DNA of 64,000 nt from Rickettsiales bacterium UBA2645. GTDB taxonomy: Bacteria > Pseudomonadota > Alphaproteobacteria > Rickettsiales > UBA1997. The position numbers and the translations under genes are program-made. The stretch spans positions 19,028-83,027 of the forward strand of contig DENL01000031.1 in the NCBI GenBank assembly GCA_002359655.1, given 5' to 3'. Within the stretch, counting starts at the first letter, position 1. Each line of letters begins with the position of its first letter. The notes beneath the pieces were generated by a model, which saw only the letters and a program-made list of their open reading frames with translations, searched no databases and was not told the DNA's origin. Below, one piece after another: positions 38,494-46,803 of this stretch.

Positions 38494-39422
38494 TTTTTCA
38501 AAACCTCAATTGTATATAAAGCTTCGGGAGCAGCGAAAAGACCAAAAATCATTTTCAAACAAACTAGAAAAATCAACAAAGCTAAAAAAGAACGCATGCT
38601 ATCGGCGTCAACTTTATATCCAGCGCGAGTTCCGATTTGCGCTCCAATTGAAGAGCTGATAATCATCAAAAATGCCAAAACAATATCGACGGAATTGTTA
38701 GTAATTGCCTGCAAAAATGTGGCGTTGCTAGCGATAAAAATAATTTGAAATAAAGAAGTTCCAACCACAACAGATGATGGCATGCGTAAAATATAAATCA
38801 TCGCCGGAATCATCATAAAACCACCACCAATTCCCATCAAAGATACTAAAATGCCAATGCCAATGCTAAGCACAATTGGCACGATAACGCTAATGGTAAT
38901 TTCAGATTTAGGAAAATGTATTTGCCACGGCAAGCCATCAATCCAAGATAAAAAGCGCTCAAAACGATCAGAATCTTTTTTCTCCCAAACGATGTTATAT
39001 TTTTTAGTCGAGATGGTTTTGATACTGTCAATCAGCATCACGATACTGATTGATCCTAAAAAAATCACATAAACCAAAGAAATTACCAAATCAATTTGGC
39101 CAGCTTTTTGCAAAACTCTAAAAAGCGAAACACCAAGGCTGGAGCCAATAAAACCACCAATTACCAAAAACAATCCCATCCTAATATCAACCGTGTGCTT
39201 TCGTAAATGTACCATCAATCCTGAAACTGAAGAAGCGATAATTTGATTAGCCGAAGTTGATACTGCAATTGCTGGCGGAATGCCAATAAACATCAAAAAT
39301 GGAGTAGCTAAAAAGCCGCCACCAATACCAAACATACCAGCGAGAAAGCCAGTTGCCAAACCCAGCAGTAAAATTAGTAAAATATTAACCGGAATTTCAG
39401 CGATCGGAAGGTAGATTTGCAT
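38490..39422 (-). CDS. TauE/SafE-family anion permease
   Basis: 310 residues from the ATG at 39422. Eight or so membrane helices in two repeats, each with a glycine-rich motif: GMFGIGGGFLATPFLM in the first and MGIGGGFMMIPAMI in the second. The family exports sulfite, sulfoacetate or similar anions. The longer open frame to 39578 overlaps ygfZ and is discarded. The start overlaps the ygfZ stop in TAATG, which suggests translational coupling. Confidence 0.85.
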   Translation of the reverse strand: MQIYLPIAEIPVNILLILLLGLATGFLAGMFGIGGGFLATPFLMFIGIPPAIAVSTSANQIIASSVSGLMVHLRKHTVDIRMGLFLVIGGFIGSSLGVSLFRVLQKAGQIDLVISLVYVIFLGSISIVMLIDSIKTISTKKYNIVWEKKDSDRFERFLSWIDGLPWQIHFPKSEITISVIVPIVLSIGIGILVSLMGIGGGFMMIPAMIYILRMPSSVVVGTSLFQIIFIASNATFLQAITNNSVDIVLAFLMIISSSIGAQIGTRAGYKVDADSMRSFLALLIFLVCLKMIFGLFAAPEALYTIEVLKK

Positions 39423-40222
39423 TAGCTGACAACGAAAATTTTTTGCCCAGAAAATTGTAAATTTTCTTTGATGTTGGAAAACTCTTGATCCTGTGCAAGC
39501 TTGATTAGAGCAAGGGCATGAAGTTCTGATTGAAAAAAAACTGACGATAGAATTATGCCAACAGATTTTCCTTCGCAAGTTATTTCGGCGTTTTTCTCGA
39601 TGGCTTTGATTTGATCAATTTTTACATGAAAAATTTTTTTGCGAATCTGTCCAAGATAATGTGTACGAGCCGTTAACTCTTGCCCAACATAACAACCTTT
39701 CTGATAGTCAATTGCATTTAAATCGTCAAAACCAAACTCGAGAATAAATGATTTATCGTAAGTTAGATCAGCTTCGCTTTCTGGAATTTTAAGAGAAATG
39801 CGTTTAAAATCGTAAAGTATTTTTTCTACGGTGAAATCTTTTTGATCTTTGGTTAAGTAGGTTCTATAGCCCAAATTAGAATTACGCGGATCAATAAATT
39901 TTCCAGATTTTTCAAAAAAAAATACTTGCAACTCATCATTTTTTTTGATCACAACTTTTGAGCGCAATTTATAAAAATTCAATTTTTGTATAATCTCATC
40001 ACGTCTTGCTGCAAAGCAATCAAGCATCAATTTTTCACCATTTTCAAAAATAAAAAAATCATAAAGAAAGCGACCTTGAGCGCCAAGCATGGCAGCGTAA
40101 ATCAAATTTTCTTGCGAAGCTTTATTAACATCGTTGCTTATCAAGCCTTGTAAAAAAGATTTACGGTCAATTCCTTCAAGCTCAATTATAGAACGGTCTG
40201 AGAGCAAAATTAAATTATTCAT
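39422..40222 (-). CDS. ygfZ: YgfZ/GcvT-domain folate-binding iron-sulfur cluster protein
   Basis: 266 residues. The signature K-G-C-Y-x-G-Q-E appears as YQKGCYVGQELTARTHYLGQ. The N-terminus ELEGIDRKSFLQGLISNDV is the tetrahydrofolate-binding domain common to GcvT and YgfZ. YgfZ takes part in iron-sulfur cluster assembly or repair. It overlaps the GT61 gene by eight bases upstream and tauE by one base downstream. Confidence 0.9.
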   Translation of the reverse strand: MNNLILLSDRSIIELEGIDRKSFLQGLISNDVNKASQENLIYAAMLGAQGRFLYDFFIFENGEKLMLDCFAARRDEIIQKLNFYKLRSKVVIKKNDELQVFFFEKSGKFIDPRNSNLGYRTYLTKDQKDFTVEKILYDFKRISLKIPESEADLTYDKSFILEFGFDDLNAIDYQKGCYVGQELTARTHYLGQIRKKIFHVKIDQIKAIEKNAEITCEGKSVGIILSSVFFQSELHALALIKLAQDQEFSNIKENLQFSGQKIFVVS

Positions 40223-41246
40223 TATTAAGCATTAGTTGTAGATTTTTTTCTAACTTTTCTAAATCAACCACCAGACTTGCTTGGTGAAAATCTTTTACTC
40301 TACTATTTTCTCCAATTGCACATTCTTGATAAAAATATTTGATACCAAGCATGTCGGCAAGTTTGTAATAGTCAGTTACCGGCTTTTCTTCATGAGGCTT
40401 GGTTGCCATTTCTAACATTTTTGTACCTTCACTCATAAATAGAATATTGGTAAGACCAGCTCCGTGCGAGCTAACTAAATATTTTATTTTTGAACAAATT
40501 GCGATTTGATCTTCGTAAGAAAACTGATCAATAATAATTTTTTTAAAGCCATATTTTTCAAGTAACGCAACCATTTCATTTTCATTTTCAACAAAGCGCA
40601 AGACTTGACCAGCTCGTGAAATATAAATTTTATCACCAAATCCAAAATCAGTTTTAATATTTGTAGTCAGAGCTTGGCGTAGATTATTAAAAGCAATCGG
40701 ATGTTGTTGATAAGTTTCTGCATAAGCCAATTCTTTGACTTTAATATTTGATTTACGGCGCAAAAAAACGATTTGGTTTTTTTTAACACCAAGCTTTTCA
40801 AGCGATGGTAAAGCAAATTTATAACGCGCATATTTTTTTGGTAAAAACAGCAACGAGTTTTCTAATAAATTTTGCTGTTTAAGCGCTAAAAGTTTTACCA
40901 AAGCAAATATGTGCCAATGATAATAGTTGCTGGTCCATTCGTCGGTAATTAATAAAAATCTTTTTTTGCTAAAATTCAGTTTAGGAAAGATGAATTTCAA
41001 AAAAAATTTATAACCTTTGCGATAATTATTGTAATTGACTTCACTGATACAGCTATCACGAAAAATTTCAAAATATTTAAAAACCACTGAATTAGTCGCG
41101 ATGCGGACTTTCGACAAAAATTTTATTTTTGGCTGCCAACAAGTTTCAGACGAAACATTTTTAAAAATATCGAACTCTGGATTTTTTTCATCAAAGTTAA
41201 CTGGCTTGCGATATTGGTAATTGATTGTTTGAAAGAGTTTTTGCAT
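40215..41246 (-). CDS. family 61 glycosyltransferase (DUF563)
   Basis: 343 residues. The GT61 pattern is seen in SNYYHWHIFALVKLLAL (substrate region, with the typical YHW), KIYISRAGQVLRF, and the late SKIKYLVSSHGAGLTNILFM with the HGAGLTN motif. The N-terminal half is specific to this protein. GT61 enzymes often add xylose or GlcNAc-type sugars in surface or glycan building; the acceptor is unknown. It is divergent from the GT4 gene, 42 bases apart. Confidence 0.85.
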   Translation of the reverse strand: MQKLFQTINYQYRKPVNFDEKNPEFDIFKNVSSETCWQPKIKFLSKVRIATNSVVFKYFEIFRDSCISEVNYNNYRKGYKFFLKFIFPKLNFSKKRFLLITDEWTSNYYHWHIFALVKLLALKQQNLLENSLLFLPKKYARYKFALPSLEKLGVKKNQIVFLRRKSNIKVKELAYAETYQQHPIAFNNLRQALTTNIKTDFGFGDKIYISRAGQVLRFVENENEMVALLEKYGFKKIIIDQFSYEDQIAICSKIKYLVSSHGAGLTNILFMSEGTKMLEMATKPHEEKPVTDYYKLADMLGIKYFYQECAIGENSRVKDFHQASLVVDLEKLEKNLQLMLNNE

Positions 41247-41288
41247 TTTATCGTTTTTTTTAAGTATTTACAAAAAGCAGATTCACAC

Positions 41289-42344
41289 ATGAAAATTATA
41301 AACGCAATTCACGGGCAATCTATTGGCGGAGTTGATCAGGTTTTTCGCGACTACAATGAAGTTTTAATCAAACAAGGTCACGATTTATCGCTACTTATTT
41401 CTAATAATGGCAATGATAAATATCGAAGTGAAGGAGTGAGAAAAATTTTCAAACTAAAAAATAAGGCGCAGATTTTAGATTTTTCTAAGCTGTTACTAAT
41501 TCTTATTTTTTTCAGACCTGATTTGATAATTTGTCATTCTAACCGCTTGATGCGTTGGTCTAAGGTGCTGAAATTTTTTAGTAAAATAAAAATAATCAAA
41601 ACCAAAACCGTTGCCATTAATCATGGTATCACTTTTCAGAAATCTTTATTTTGCGATTACATCATCAGCATTAACGATGAAATAACCAAAATGGTCATCG
41701 ATTCCGGATTTAGCTCTGACAAAGCTTTTACTTTGAAAAACGCCATAAAAATTAATCAGCAATTTCAAGAAAAAACTCTAAAAAATCCTCCGATAATAGG
41801 AATTTACGGCCGCATCGAGTGGCGCAAAGGTTATGATATTTTGATCAAGGCTTGCGGATTGATGAAATCTCGGGGTTATGATTTTATTTTAAAAATTGGT
41901 GGTTTTGAAATTGTCGGCGACGATTGGAGTTGGTCTAATATTGATAAATGGGCTAAAGAGGCAGATATCGAAGATAAATGCCAAAAAGTTGGCGTAGTCA
42001 CAGATAAGAAAAATTTCTTTTCTGATGTTGATATTTTTTGCGTTCCATCGCGCGAAGAACCTTTTGGTATCGTTATTTTAGAGTCTTTTCTTCACTCAAC
42101 TCTACTGATTTCTTCTACAACAGTTGGAGGAAAGTTACTAGTTGAAGATGGCAAAAACGGCATTCTTTTTGAAAATGAAAATGCCAATGATTTAGCAGAA
42201 AAAATAATTACAGCTTTAAATAATCCTAACTCTTACAAAGAAATAACACGAAACGCCTTTTTACGACTTGAAAAAGAATTCAGCTTTGATTGTTTGAGCG
42301 ATAAGATGTCAAAAATTTTACAACAAATTAGCAAAAATGCCTAA
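41289..42344 (+). CDS. family 4 glycosyltransferase (GT-B)
   Basis: 351 residues from ATG 41289; the longer frame to 41214 adds 25 residues overlapping GT61. Retaining GT-B pattern: NAIHGQSIGGVDQVFRDYN at the start, IGIYGRIEWRKGYDILIKAC in the linker region, CVPSREEPFGIVILESF with the E-x7-E motif, and GKNGILFENENANDLAEKI. It overlaps the first lipoprotein gene by eight bases, so it is probably the first gene of a six-gene operon ending at 44559. Confidence 0.88.
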   Translation: MKIINAIHGQSIGGVDQVFRDYNEVLIKQGHDLSLLISNNGNDKYRSEGVRKIFKLKNKAQILDFSKLLLILIFFRPDLIICHSNRLMRWSKVLKFFSKIKIIKTKTVAINHGITFQKSLFCDYIISINDEITKMVIDSGFSSDKAFTLKNAIKINQQFQEKTLKNPPIIGIYGRIEWRKGYDILIKACGLMKSRGYDFILKIGGFEIVGDDWSWSNIDKWAKEADIEDKCQKVGVVTDKKNFFSDVDIFCVPSREEPFGIVILESFLHSTLLISSTTVGGKLLVEDGKNGILFENENANDLAEKIITALNNPNSYKEITRNAFLRLEKEFSFDCLSDKMSKILQQISKNA

Positions 42345-42693
42345 GCAAAAACCTAGAATAAATTTTAATAAATTCTTTTTGATCTCAGCTTTAGCAATGT
42401 CTTTGACTTCTTGTTCTTTGTTTATCGAGTCAATGCCAAAAAGCTGGAATCACGGTTTTAAACCGCGACCGCTAACAGGAACTCGTGGCTTTCCTTCAGC
42501 TGATACAGAATATGGCAAAGGTTTTAAAGATGGCTGCAACACTTCTTGGGATGCAGTTTCAAAAGGTTTACTTGCCGACCTAAACGATCGCAGATACGAT
42601 TTTAGAAGAATGCAAAAAAGTCCTGACTACAACACTGGCTGGTGGGATGGCTATGAACAATGCACCTATATTCTGGACCACGATGTTGTATAA
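42337..42693 (+). CDS. lipoprotein paralogue 1 of five
   Basis: 118 residues. Basic N-terminus then a lipobox LTSC (acylation at about Cys26). After the lipid site there are two shared motifs: YGKGFKDGC and, 41 residues on, YNTGWWDGYEQC. The same two-part pattern recurs in the next four genes. I do not recognise a named family. Signal and motif spacing indicate a periplasm-facing or surface lipoprotein, and the two cysteines could pair. Overlaps the GT4 gene upstream and the second paralogue downstream. Confidence 0.8.
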   Translation: MPKQKPRINFNKFFLISALAMSLTSCSLFIESMPKSWNHGFKPRPLTGTRGFPSADTEYGKGFKDGCNTSWDAVSKGLLADLNDRRYDFRRMQKSPDYNTGWWDGYEQCTYILDHDVV

Positions 42694-43036
42694 TATTTCA
42701 ATCCTAATTTTGACTTTTTTAGCTTTCGCTTTAAGCGCTTGCGTTATGCCAAATCACTCTGGCTTTTATAATCCAGTTTCTTTGAGTATGGAAGTTCCGG
42801 ACGGCCCGCCAGAATATAAAGCGGGTTGGCATGCAGGATGCAAAACTGGATCAGCGCTCAAATCTTTTGCCAATAATGCAGTTTTTCAAAAAAATGGCGG
42901 ACCTGATTTTGGTAGTGGTGTTTATGCTCATGATCCAGTTTATCAAACAGGCTGGGGTCAAGGCTGGTTTGCTTGCTCAATTTATATTGGTAACTTTGTT
43001 GCAAACCATTCAATGAGATTTTCTCCACTAGATTAA
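42683..43036 (+). CDS. lipoprotein paralogue 2 of five
   Basis: 117 residues from the ATG at 42683, overlapping the end of paralogue 1 by 11 bases. Lipobox LSAC. Shared motifs are YKAGWHAGC and YQTGWGQGWFAC, with 44 residues between their cysteines. A longer frame to 42647 adds 12 residues and would place the signal too far from the N-terminus. Confidence 0.8.
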   Translation: MLYNISILILTFLAFALSACVMPNHSGFYNPVSLSMEVPDGPPEYKAGWHAGCKTGSALKSFANNAVFQKNGGPDFGSGVYAHDPVYQTGWGQGWFACSIYIGNFVANHSMRFSPLD

Positions 43037-43039
43037 AAT

Positions 43040-43396
43040 ATGAAGATCATTTTTTCGCTTTTTCTATTTTTAATATTTCTAATTACAGTTTCTTGCAAAA
43101 GCTATATGGCGGAAATTCTTCCTGAAAGACCAACTCACAAAATGGATAGTTCCCTTGTCAATGCTTCACCGGAATTTCAACAAGGTTGGAATGATGGTTG
43201 TGAGACTGGAATGGCTTCAGGCTCTAACACTTTTTATAAAATGTTTTATCGCAACAATAAGGTTGATGGCTATAAAATGGCTGGTTCACCTGAATATAAA
43301 GTTGCTTGGGGCAATGCATATTGGTACTGTTATCGTCACGATTATGTAAAACAAAAAAGTCCGATGTTTAAATCAATGTTTAGCGGTTTTCAATAA
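43040..43396 (+). CDS. lipoprotein paralogue 3 of five
   Basis: 118 residues, three bases after paralogue 2. Signal MKIIFSLFLFLIFLITVSC with the lipobox ending VSC. Shared motifs are FQQGWNDGC and YKVAWGNAYWYC, 42 residues between cysteines. The second glycine of the latter motif is replaced by alanine. Confidence 0.82.
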   Translation: MKIIFSLFLFLIFLITVSCKSYMAEILPERPTHKMDSSLVNASPEFQQGWNDGCETGMASGSNTFYKMFYRNNKVDGYKMAGSPEYKVAWGNAYWYCYRHDYVKQKSPMFKSMFSGFQ

Positions 43397-43412
43397 ACCA
43401 AATTTTGTCCAA

Positions 43413-44009
43413 ATGAATATTTTAAAAAAAATTTTATTAATATTTCTACTTTGCCAAGTAATGACTGGCTGTAAATGGTTTAGCTCAGCTGGCACAACTT
43501 ACTATGCTTGGACAAATTTTAAAGTTCCCGAAGGTACTCCAGTTTTTCAACAAGGCTTTAAAGACGGATGTTCAACAGTTTTATATGCTCGTGGTAACGA
43601 CTTTTATCATACTCGCTACAAATACAAATATGACCCAACTTTAATTGGCAACACTGAATATCGCTTTGGCCATCAGCGAGGATATACTTGGTGCTTTCAA
43701 ACCGTATTATCCGCTGTATCTGGTCCAAACGGCGCTCCAGATAAATTTCTATTTGTTTATGGCAATGAATCTTGGGGATTTGATGCCAGCCCAGGAGACA
43801 TTAACAACTCTGGTCTTTTTGGTGGACAGGGCGGAGATAGCGCCTTCAATAGCTCTCTAACAACTCCGGGATCTGGTGTAAATGCCATGTTTGATGTATT
43901 TCAAAAAGGTACCGATTCTACTGGTGTTGGCGGTGTTGGTGGTACCGTATTTGGTACAAATCCACTTTGGTCTGGTGGCTCAAGCGGACAATTTTTAGGT
44001 TGGTATTAA
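43413..44009 (+). CDS. lipoprotein paralogue 4 of five, with Gly/Ser-rich tail
   Basis: 198 residues. Signal ends MTGC. Motifs FQQGFKDGC and YRFGHQRGYTWC, 40 residues between cysteines. Unlike its neighbours it carries about 90 extra C-terminal residues, rich in glycine, serine and asparagine (for example GGVGGTVFGTNPLWSGGSSG), a flexible surface-exposed type of sequence. It follows paralogue 3 by 16 bases. Confidence 0.82.
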   Translation: MNILKKILLIFLLCQVMTGCKWFSSAGTTYYAWTNFKVPEGTPVFQQGFKDGCSTVLYARGNDFYHTRYKYKYDPTLIGNTEYRFGHQRGYTWCFQTVLSAVSGPNGAPDKFLFVYGNESWGFDASPGDINNSGLFGGQGGDSAFNSSLTTPGSGVNAMFDVFQKGTDSTGVGGVGGTVFGTNPLWSGGSSGQFLGWY

Positions 44010-44012
44010 AAT

Positions 44013-44534
44013 ATGTATAAAAAAATTCTGATAATTTTTCTGATTTGTTTTATCTCAAATTGCTCAACGCCAAACTGGTATAAACCAATGGGATATGCCT
44101 TGTTTAGCCAGATGCCAAAAGGTGGAACTCCGGGTTTTAGACTGGGCTGGATTCACGGCTGCGAATCTGGTCTTGGTAGTCAATTCGCTGGAGCTTTTTA
44201 CATGACTTTTTACACTTGGAGACGCGATGTCGACATTGCTTCAGTTGATCCAAATATTTCAAAAATCAGAGCGCGCTATAAAAAAGAATTGCGCGCGGTT
44301 AATTGGGACAACCCAACCGAAGTCAGCAAAAACTTAAGCGACTATAATACAATATTTTGGGGCGCTCACGCCTTTTGTCGTCACTCTGCACTTGGTATTT
44401 TACAAACTGCTGATATGGAGCCCTCTCTTCCTGGTAGTGAGCGTTACAACATGATGGCTCATAGCGTTGGTAATGTTTTTAAAATTACTGGAAAAGGTGA
44501 TACTCGCTGGGGCGCAAGAGGTAGTATGTGGTGA
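44013..44534 (+). CDS. lipoprotein paralogue 5 of five
   Basis: 173 residues, three bases after paralogue 4. Lipobox SNC. Motifs FRLGWIHGC and a more divergent YNTIFWGAHAFC. The spacing between their cysteines is 71 residues because a charged stretch of about 30 residues (from DVDIASVDPN) is inserted. A strong hairpin begins at the base after the stop, closing the operon. Confidence 0.8.
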   Translation: MYKKILIIFLICFISNCSTPNWYKPMGYALFSQMPKGGTPGFRLGWIHGCESGLGSQFAGAFYMTFYTWRRDVDIASVDPNISKIRARYKKELRAVNWDNPTEVSKNLSDYNTIFWGAHAFCRHSALGILQTADMEPSLPGSERYNMMAHSVGNVFKITGKGDTRWGARGSMW

Positions 44535-44559
44535 GAAAACAGCCTAAACGGCTGTTTTC
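44535..44559 (+). terminator. hairpin terminator of the GT4-lipoprotein operon
   Basis: A perfect 10-bp stem GAAAACAGCC/GGCTGTTTTC with a five-base loop starts directly after the last stop. The T residues lie in the stem's 3' arm rather than after it. The near-symmetry could allow termination in both directions. Confidence 0.6.
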
Positions 44560-44571
44560 GGCATGTTGTCT

Positions 44572-44741
44572 CTAACTCGAACCAATTACTCTCACCTTGA
44601 GGGAGAGTCGAATTTCCTTAAAGGAAATTCGGTGAGGGGTCGCGGAGTTAAGAACTTTATTAACTAGTTGAACCCCTCCTCGAATCGCTTCGCTCTTCGA
44701 TCCTCCCTCAAGGGGAGGATTATTCGGATCGAGTTTTTTTA
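44572..44741 (-). repeat. palindromic MITE-like element, copy 2 (inverted)
   Basis: Read on the minus strand it lines up with copy 1 at 10172: GGATC near the end, then ATCCTCCCCTTGAGGGAGGAT, GAGCGAAGCGA, GAGGAGGGGT, a divergent centre, GACCCCTCACCGA, and GACTCTCCCTCAAGG. Its right arm has an additional local palindrome AATTTCC-TTAA-GGAAATT that copy 1 lacks. It lies between the lipoprotein operon terminator and nuoL, without coding capacity. Confidence 0.85.
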
Positions 44742-44829
44742 AACTTTCACTTTGATTTTTCCCTTTACGATTTCTAAATTGCGACGAAATTTCTCTAGGC
44801 TGAATCTCTAAAATTTTTCTTGAAAAAAA

Positions 44830-46803
44830 ATGCTTCTCAAACTCACGGTTTTTTTGCCGCTTTTTGGTTTTCTATTTTCTGGATTTCTTTCACGAATTTT
44901 AGCCAAAACTCCTCTGCAAAAATTTAGCGACAAATTCGCCCAAATTTTTTCTAGCTCACTCTTGATAGCATCAGCAATCTGCGCTATTATTATCTTTATC
45001 GACATTACTAACAACAAAACCAATCAGATTATCCCCATCATAAATTGGATTTCATCGGGTAATTTCTCAGTTAATTGGGCGCTTAAACTTGATTCTCTAA
45101 CTGCCATAATGCTGGTTGTAGTCACTGTGGTTTCTAGCCTAGTTCATGTTTATTCCACTGGTTATATGCACGAAGATAAGTCGATCGCACGCTTCATGTC
45201 TTATCTTTCGCTCTTTACATTTTTCATGTTGATTTTGGTTACTGCTGACAACTTCTTACAACTTTTTGTTGGCTGGGAAGGCGTTGGTGTTGCTTCTTAT
45301 TTGCTAATCGGATTCTGGTTTAAAAAACAATCAGCTAACGCTGCCGCAATCAAAGCTTTTGTTGCCAATCGTGTTGGCGATTTTGGTTTGATTATCGCTA
45401 TCGCTTTGATTTACGTAACTTTTGGCACTGTCGAATTCGCTCCGGTTTTTGCTACTGTTTGTCATTATGTTGGAGATAGCTTTACATTTTTAGGAACCGA
45501 ATTTCGTACCATCGACACCATTTGCATTTTGCTTTTCATCGGCGCTATGGGAAAGTCCGCGCAAATAGGACTTCATGTTTGGCTTGCTGACGCGATGGAA
45601 GGTCCAACTCCTGTTTCGGCTTTAATTCATGCTGCAACGATGGTTACAGCTGGTGTATTTTTGGTTGCACGCTGCTCACCAATTTTTGAATTTTCGCCTT
45701 TCGCTTTAGGTATTGTAACTTTGGTTGGCGCTACAACCGCTTTATTTGCCGCTACAATCGCATTAACACAAAACGATATTAAAAAAATCATCGCTTACTC
45801 AACTTGTTCACAACTTGGCTATATGTTTTTTGCTTGTGGAGTTTCTGCTTATTCAGCAGCAATTTTCCATTTAGCAACTCACGCGTTTTTTAAAGCGTTA
45901 TTATTTCTTGGCGCTGGCAGCGTAATTCACGCCATGCATCACGAACAAAACATTCAAAAAATGGGTGGCATTTGGAAAAAAATTCCAATCACTTACGCGA
46001 TGATATGGATTGGTTCTCTGGCTCTTGCTGGCTTTCCGCCATTTGCTGGGTTTTATTCAAAAGATGTGATTTTAGAGGCTGCTTTTATGTCGCACTCACC
46101 TTATGGCAAGATAGCTTATGGCATGGGAATTACTGCAGCCTTTTTAACTGCATTCTACTCTTGGCGTTTATTATTTTTAACCTTCCACGGCAAAACCCGC
46201 GCTGATCACCACACTTTCGATCATGCTCATGAATCTCCACTTTCAATGCTAATTCCGCTTTTTGTTTTAGCCTCAGGATCAATTGCTGCAGGATTTATTG
46301 GTGCTAATTTGCTGCACATGGTTTCTGCCGAAGGAAATTTTTTCGAAAATGTAATTTATGTTGGCGAGTCCAAATTAGAGCTGCTTGAGGAAATTCATCA
46401 CGCGCCATTTTTAGTAAAAATATCGCCAATGATTGTTGGCATCATCGCAATTGCCTTAGCTTATTTATTCTATTTGGTAAAAACCGACCTACCAAAAAAA
46501 TTAGCCGACACCTTAAAGCCACTTTATAAACTCTCTTACAATAAATGGTATTTTGACGAAATTTACGAAGTGGTTTTTGTTAAATCGACTAAAAAACTTG
46601 GTGACTTTCTCTGGCGTATTGTTGATGTAAAAGGCGTTGACGGCATGCCAAATGGTATGGTCTTTTTATGCAAAAAAGCGGCATCCCAAATAAGCAAAAT
46701 CCAGACTGGTTATATTTATAATTATGCTTTGTCCATCGTACTTGGAATCATAATTTTAGCCTTCTTTTTGATCAGCTCTTTAAAACAATTTTTGTCATTT
46801 TAA
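44830..46803 (+). CDS. nuoL: NADH-quinone oxidoreductase subunit L
   Basis: 657 residues, about 16 membrane helices, including the lateral helix of the complex I proton-pumping antiporter-like subunit. Key blocks: VGWEGVGVASYLLIGFW with the proton-path glutamate, HVWLADAMEGPTPVSALIHA, and KIIAYSTCSQLGYMFFACG. The gene stands apart from other nuo genes; the flavin reductase gene overlaps its stop by one base. Confidence 0.97.
   Translation: MLLKLTVFLPLFGFLFSGFLSRILAKTPLQKFSDKFAQIFSSSLLIASAICAIIIFIDITNNKTNQIIPIINWISSGNFSVNWALKLDSLTAIMLVVVTVVSSLVHVYSTGYMHEDKSIARFMSYLSLFTFFMLILVTADNFLQLFVGWEGVGVASYLLIGFWFKKQSANAAAIKAFVANRVGDFGLIIAIALIYVTFGTVEFAPVFATVCHYVGDSFTFLGTEFRTIDTICILLFIGAMGKSAQIGLHVWLADAMEGPTPVSALIHAATMVTAGVFLVARCSPIFEFSPFALGIVTLVGATTALFAATIALTQNDIKKIIAYSTCSQLGYMFFACGVSAYSAAIFHLATHAFFKALLFLGAGSVIHAMHHEQNIQKMGGIWKKIPITYAMIWIGSLALAGFPPFAGFYSKDVILEAAFMSHSPYGKIAYGMGITAAFLTAFYSWRLLFLTFHGKTRADHHTFDHAHESPLSMLIPLFVLASGSIAAGFIGANLLHMVSAEGNFFENVIYVGESKLELLEEIHHAPFLVKISPMIVGIIAIALAYLFYLVKTDLPKKLADTLKPLYKLSYNKWYFDEIYEVVFVKSTKKLGDFLWRIVDVKGVDGMPNGMVFLCKKAASQISKIQTGYIYNYALSIVLGIIILAFFLISSLKQFLSF

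Noticed and set aside
38237..38659. Open frame of 140 codons on the plus strand
   Set aside because: Antisense to the TIGR02186/TauE pair, crosses their boundary, no recognisable product.
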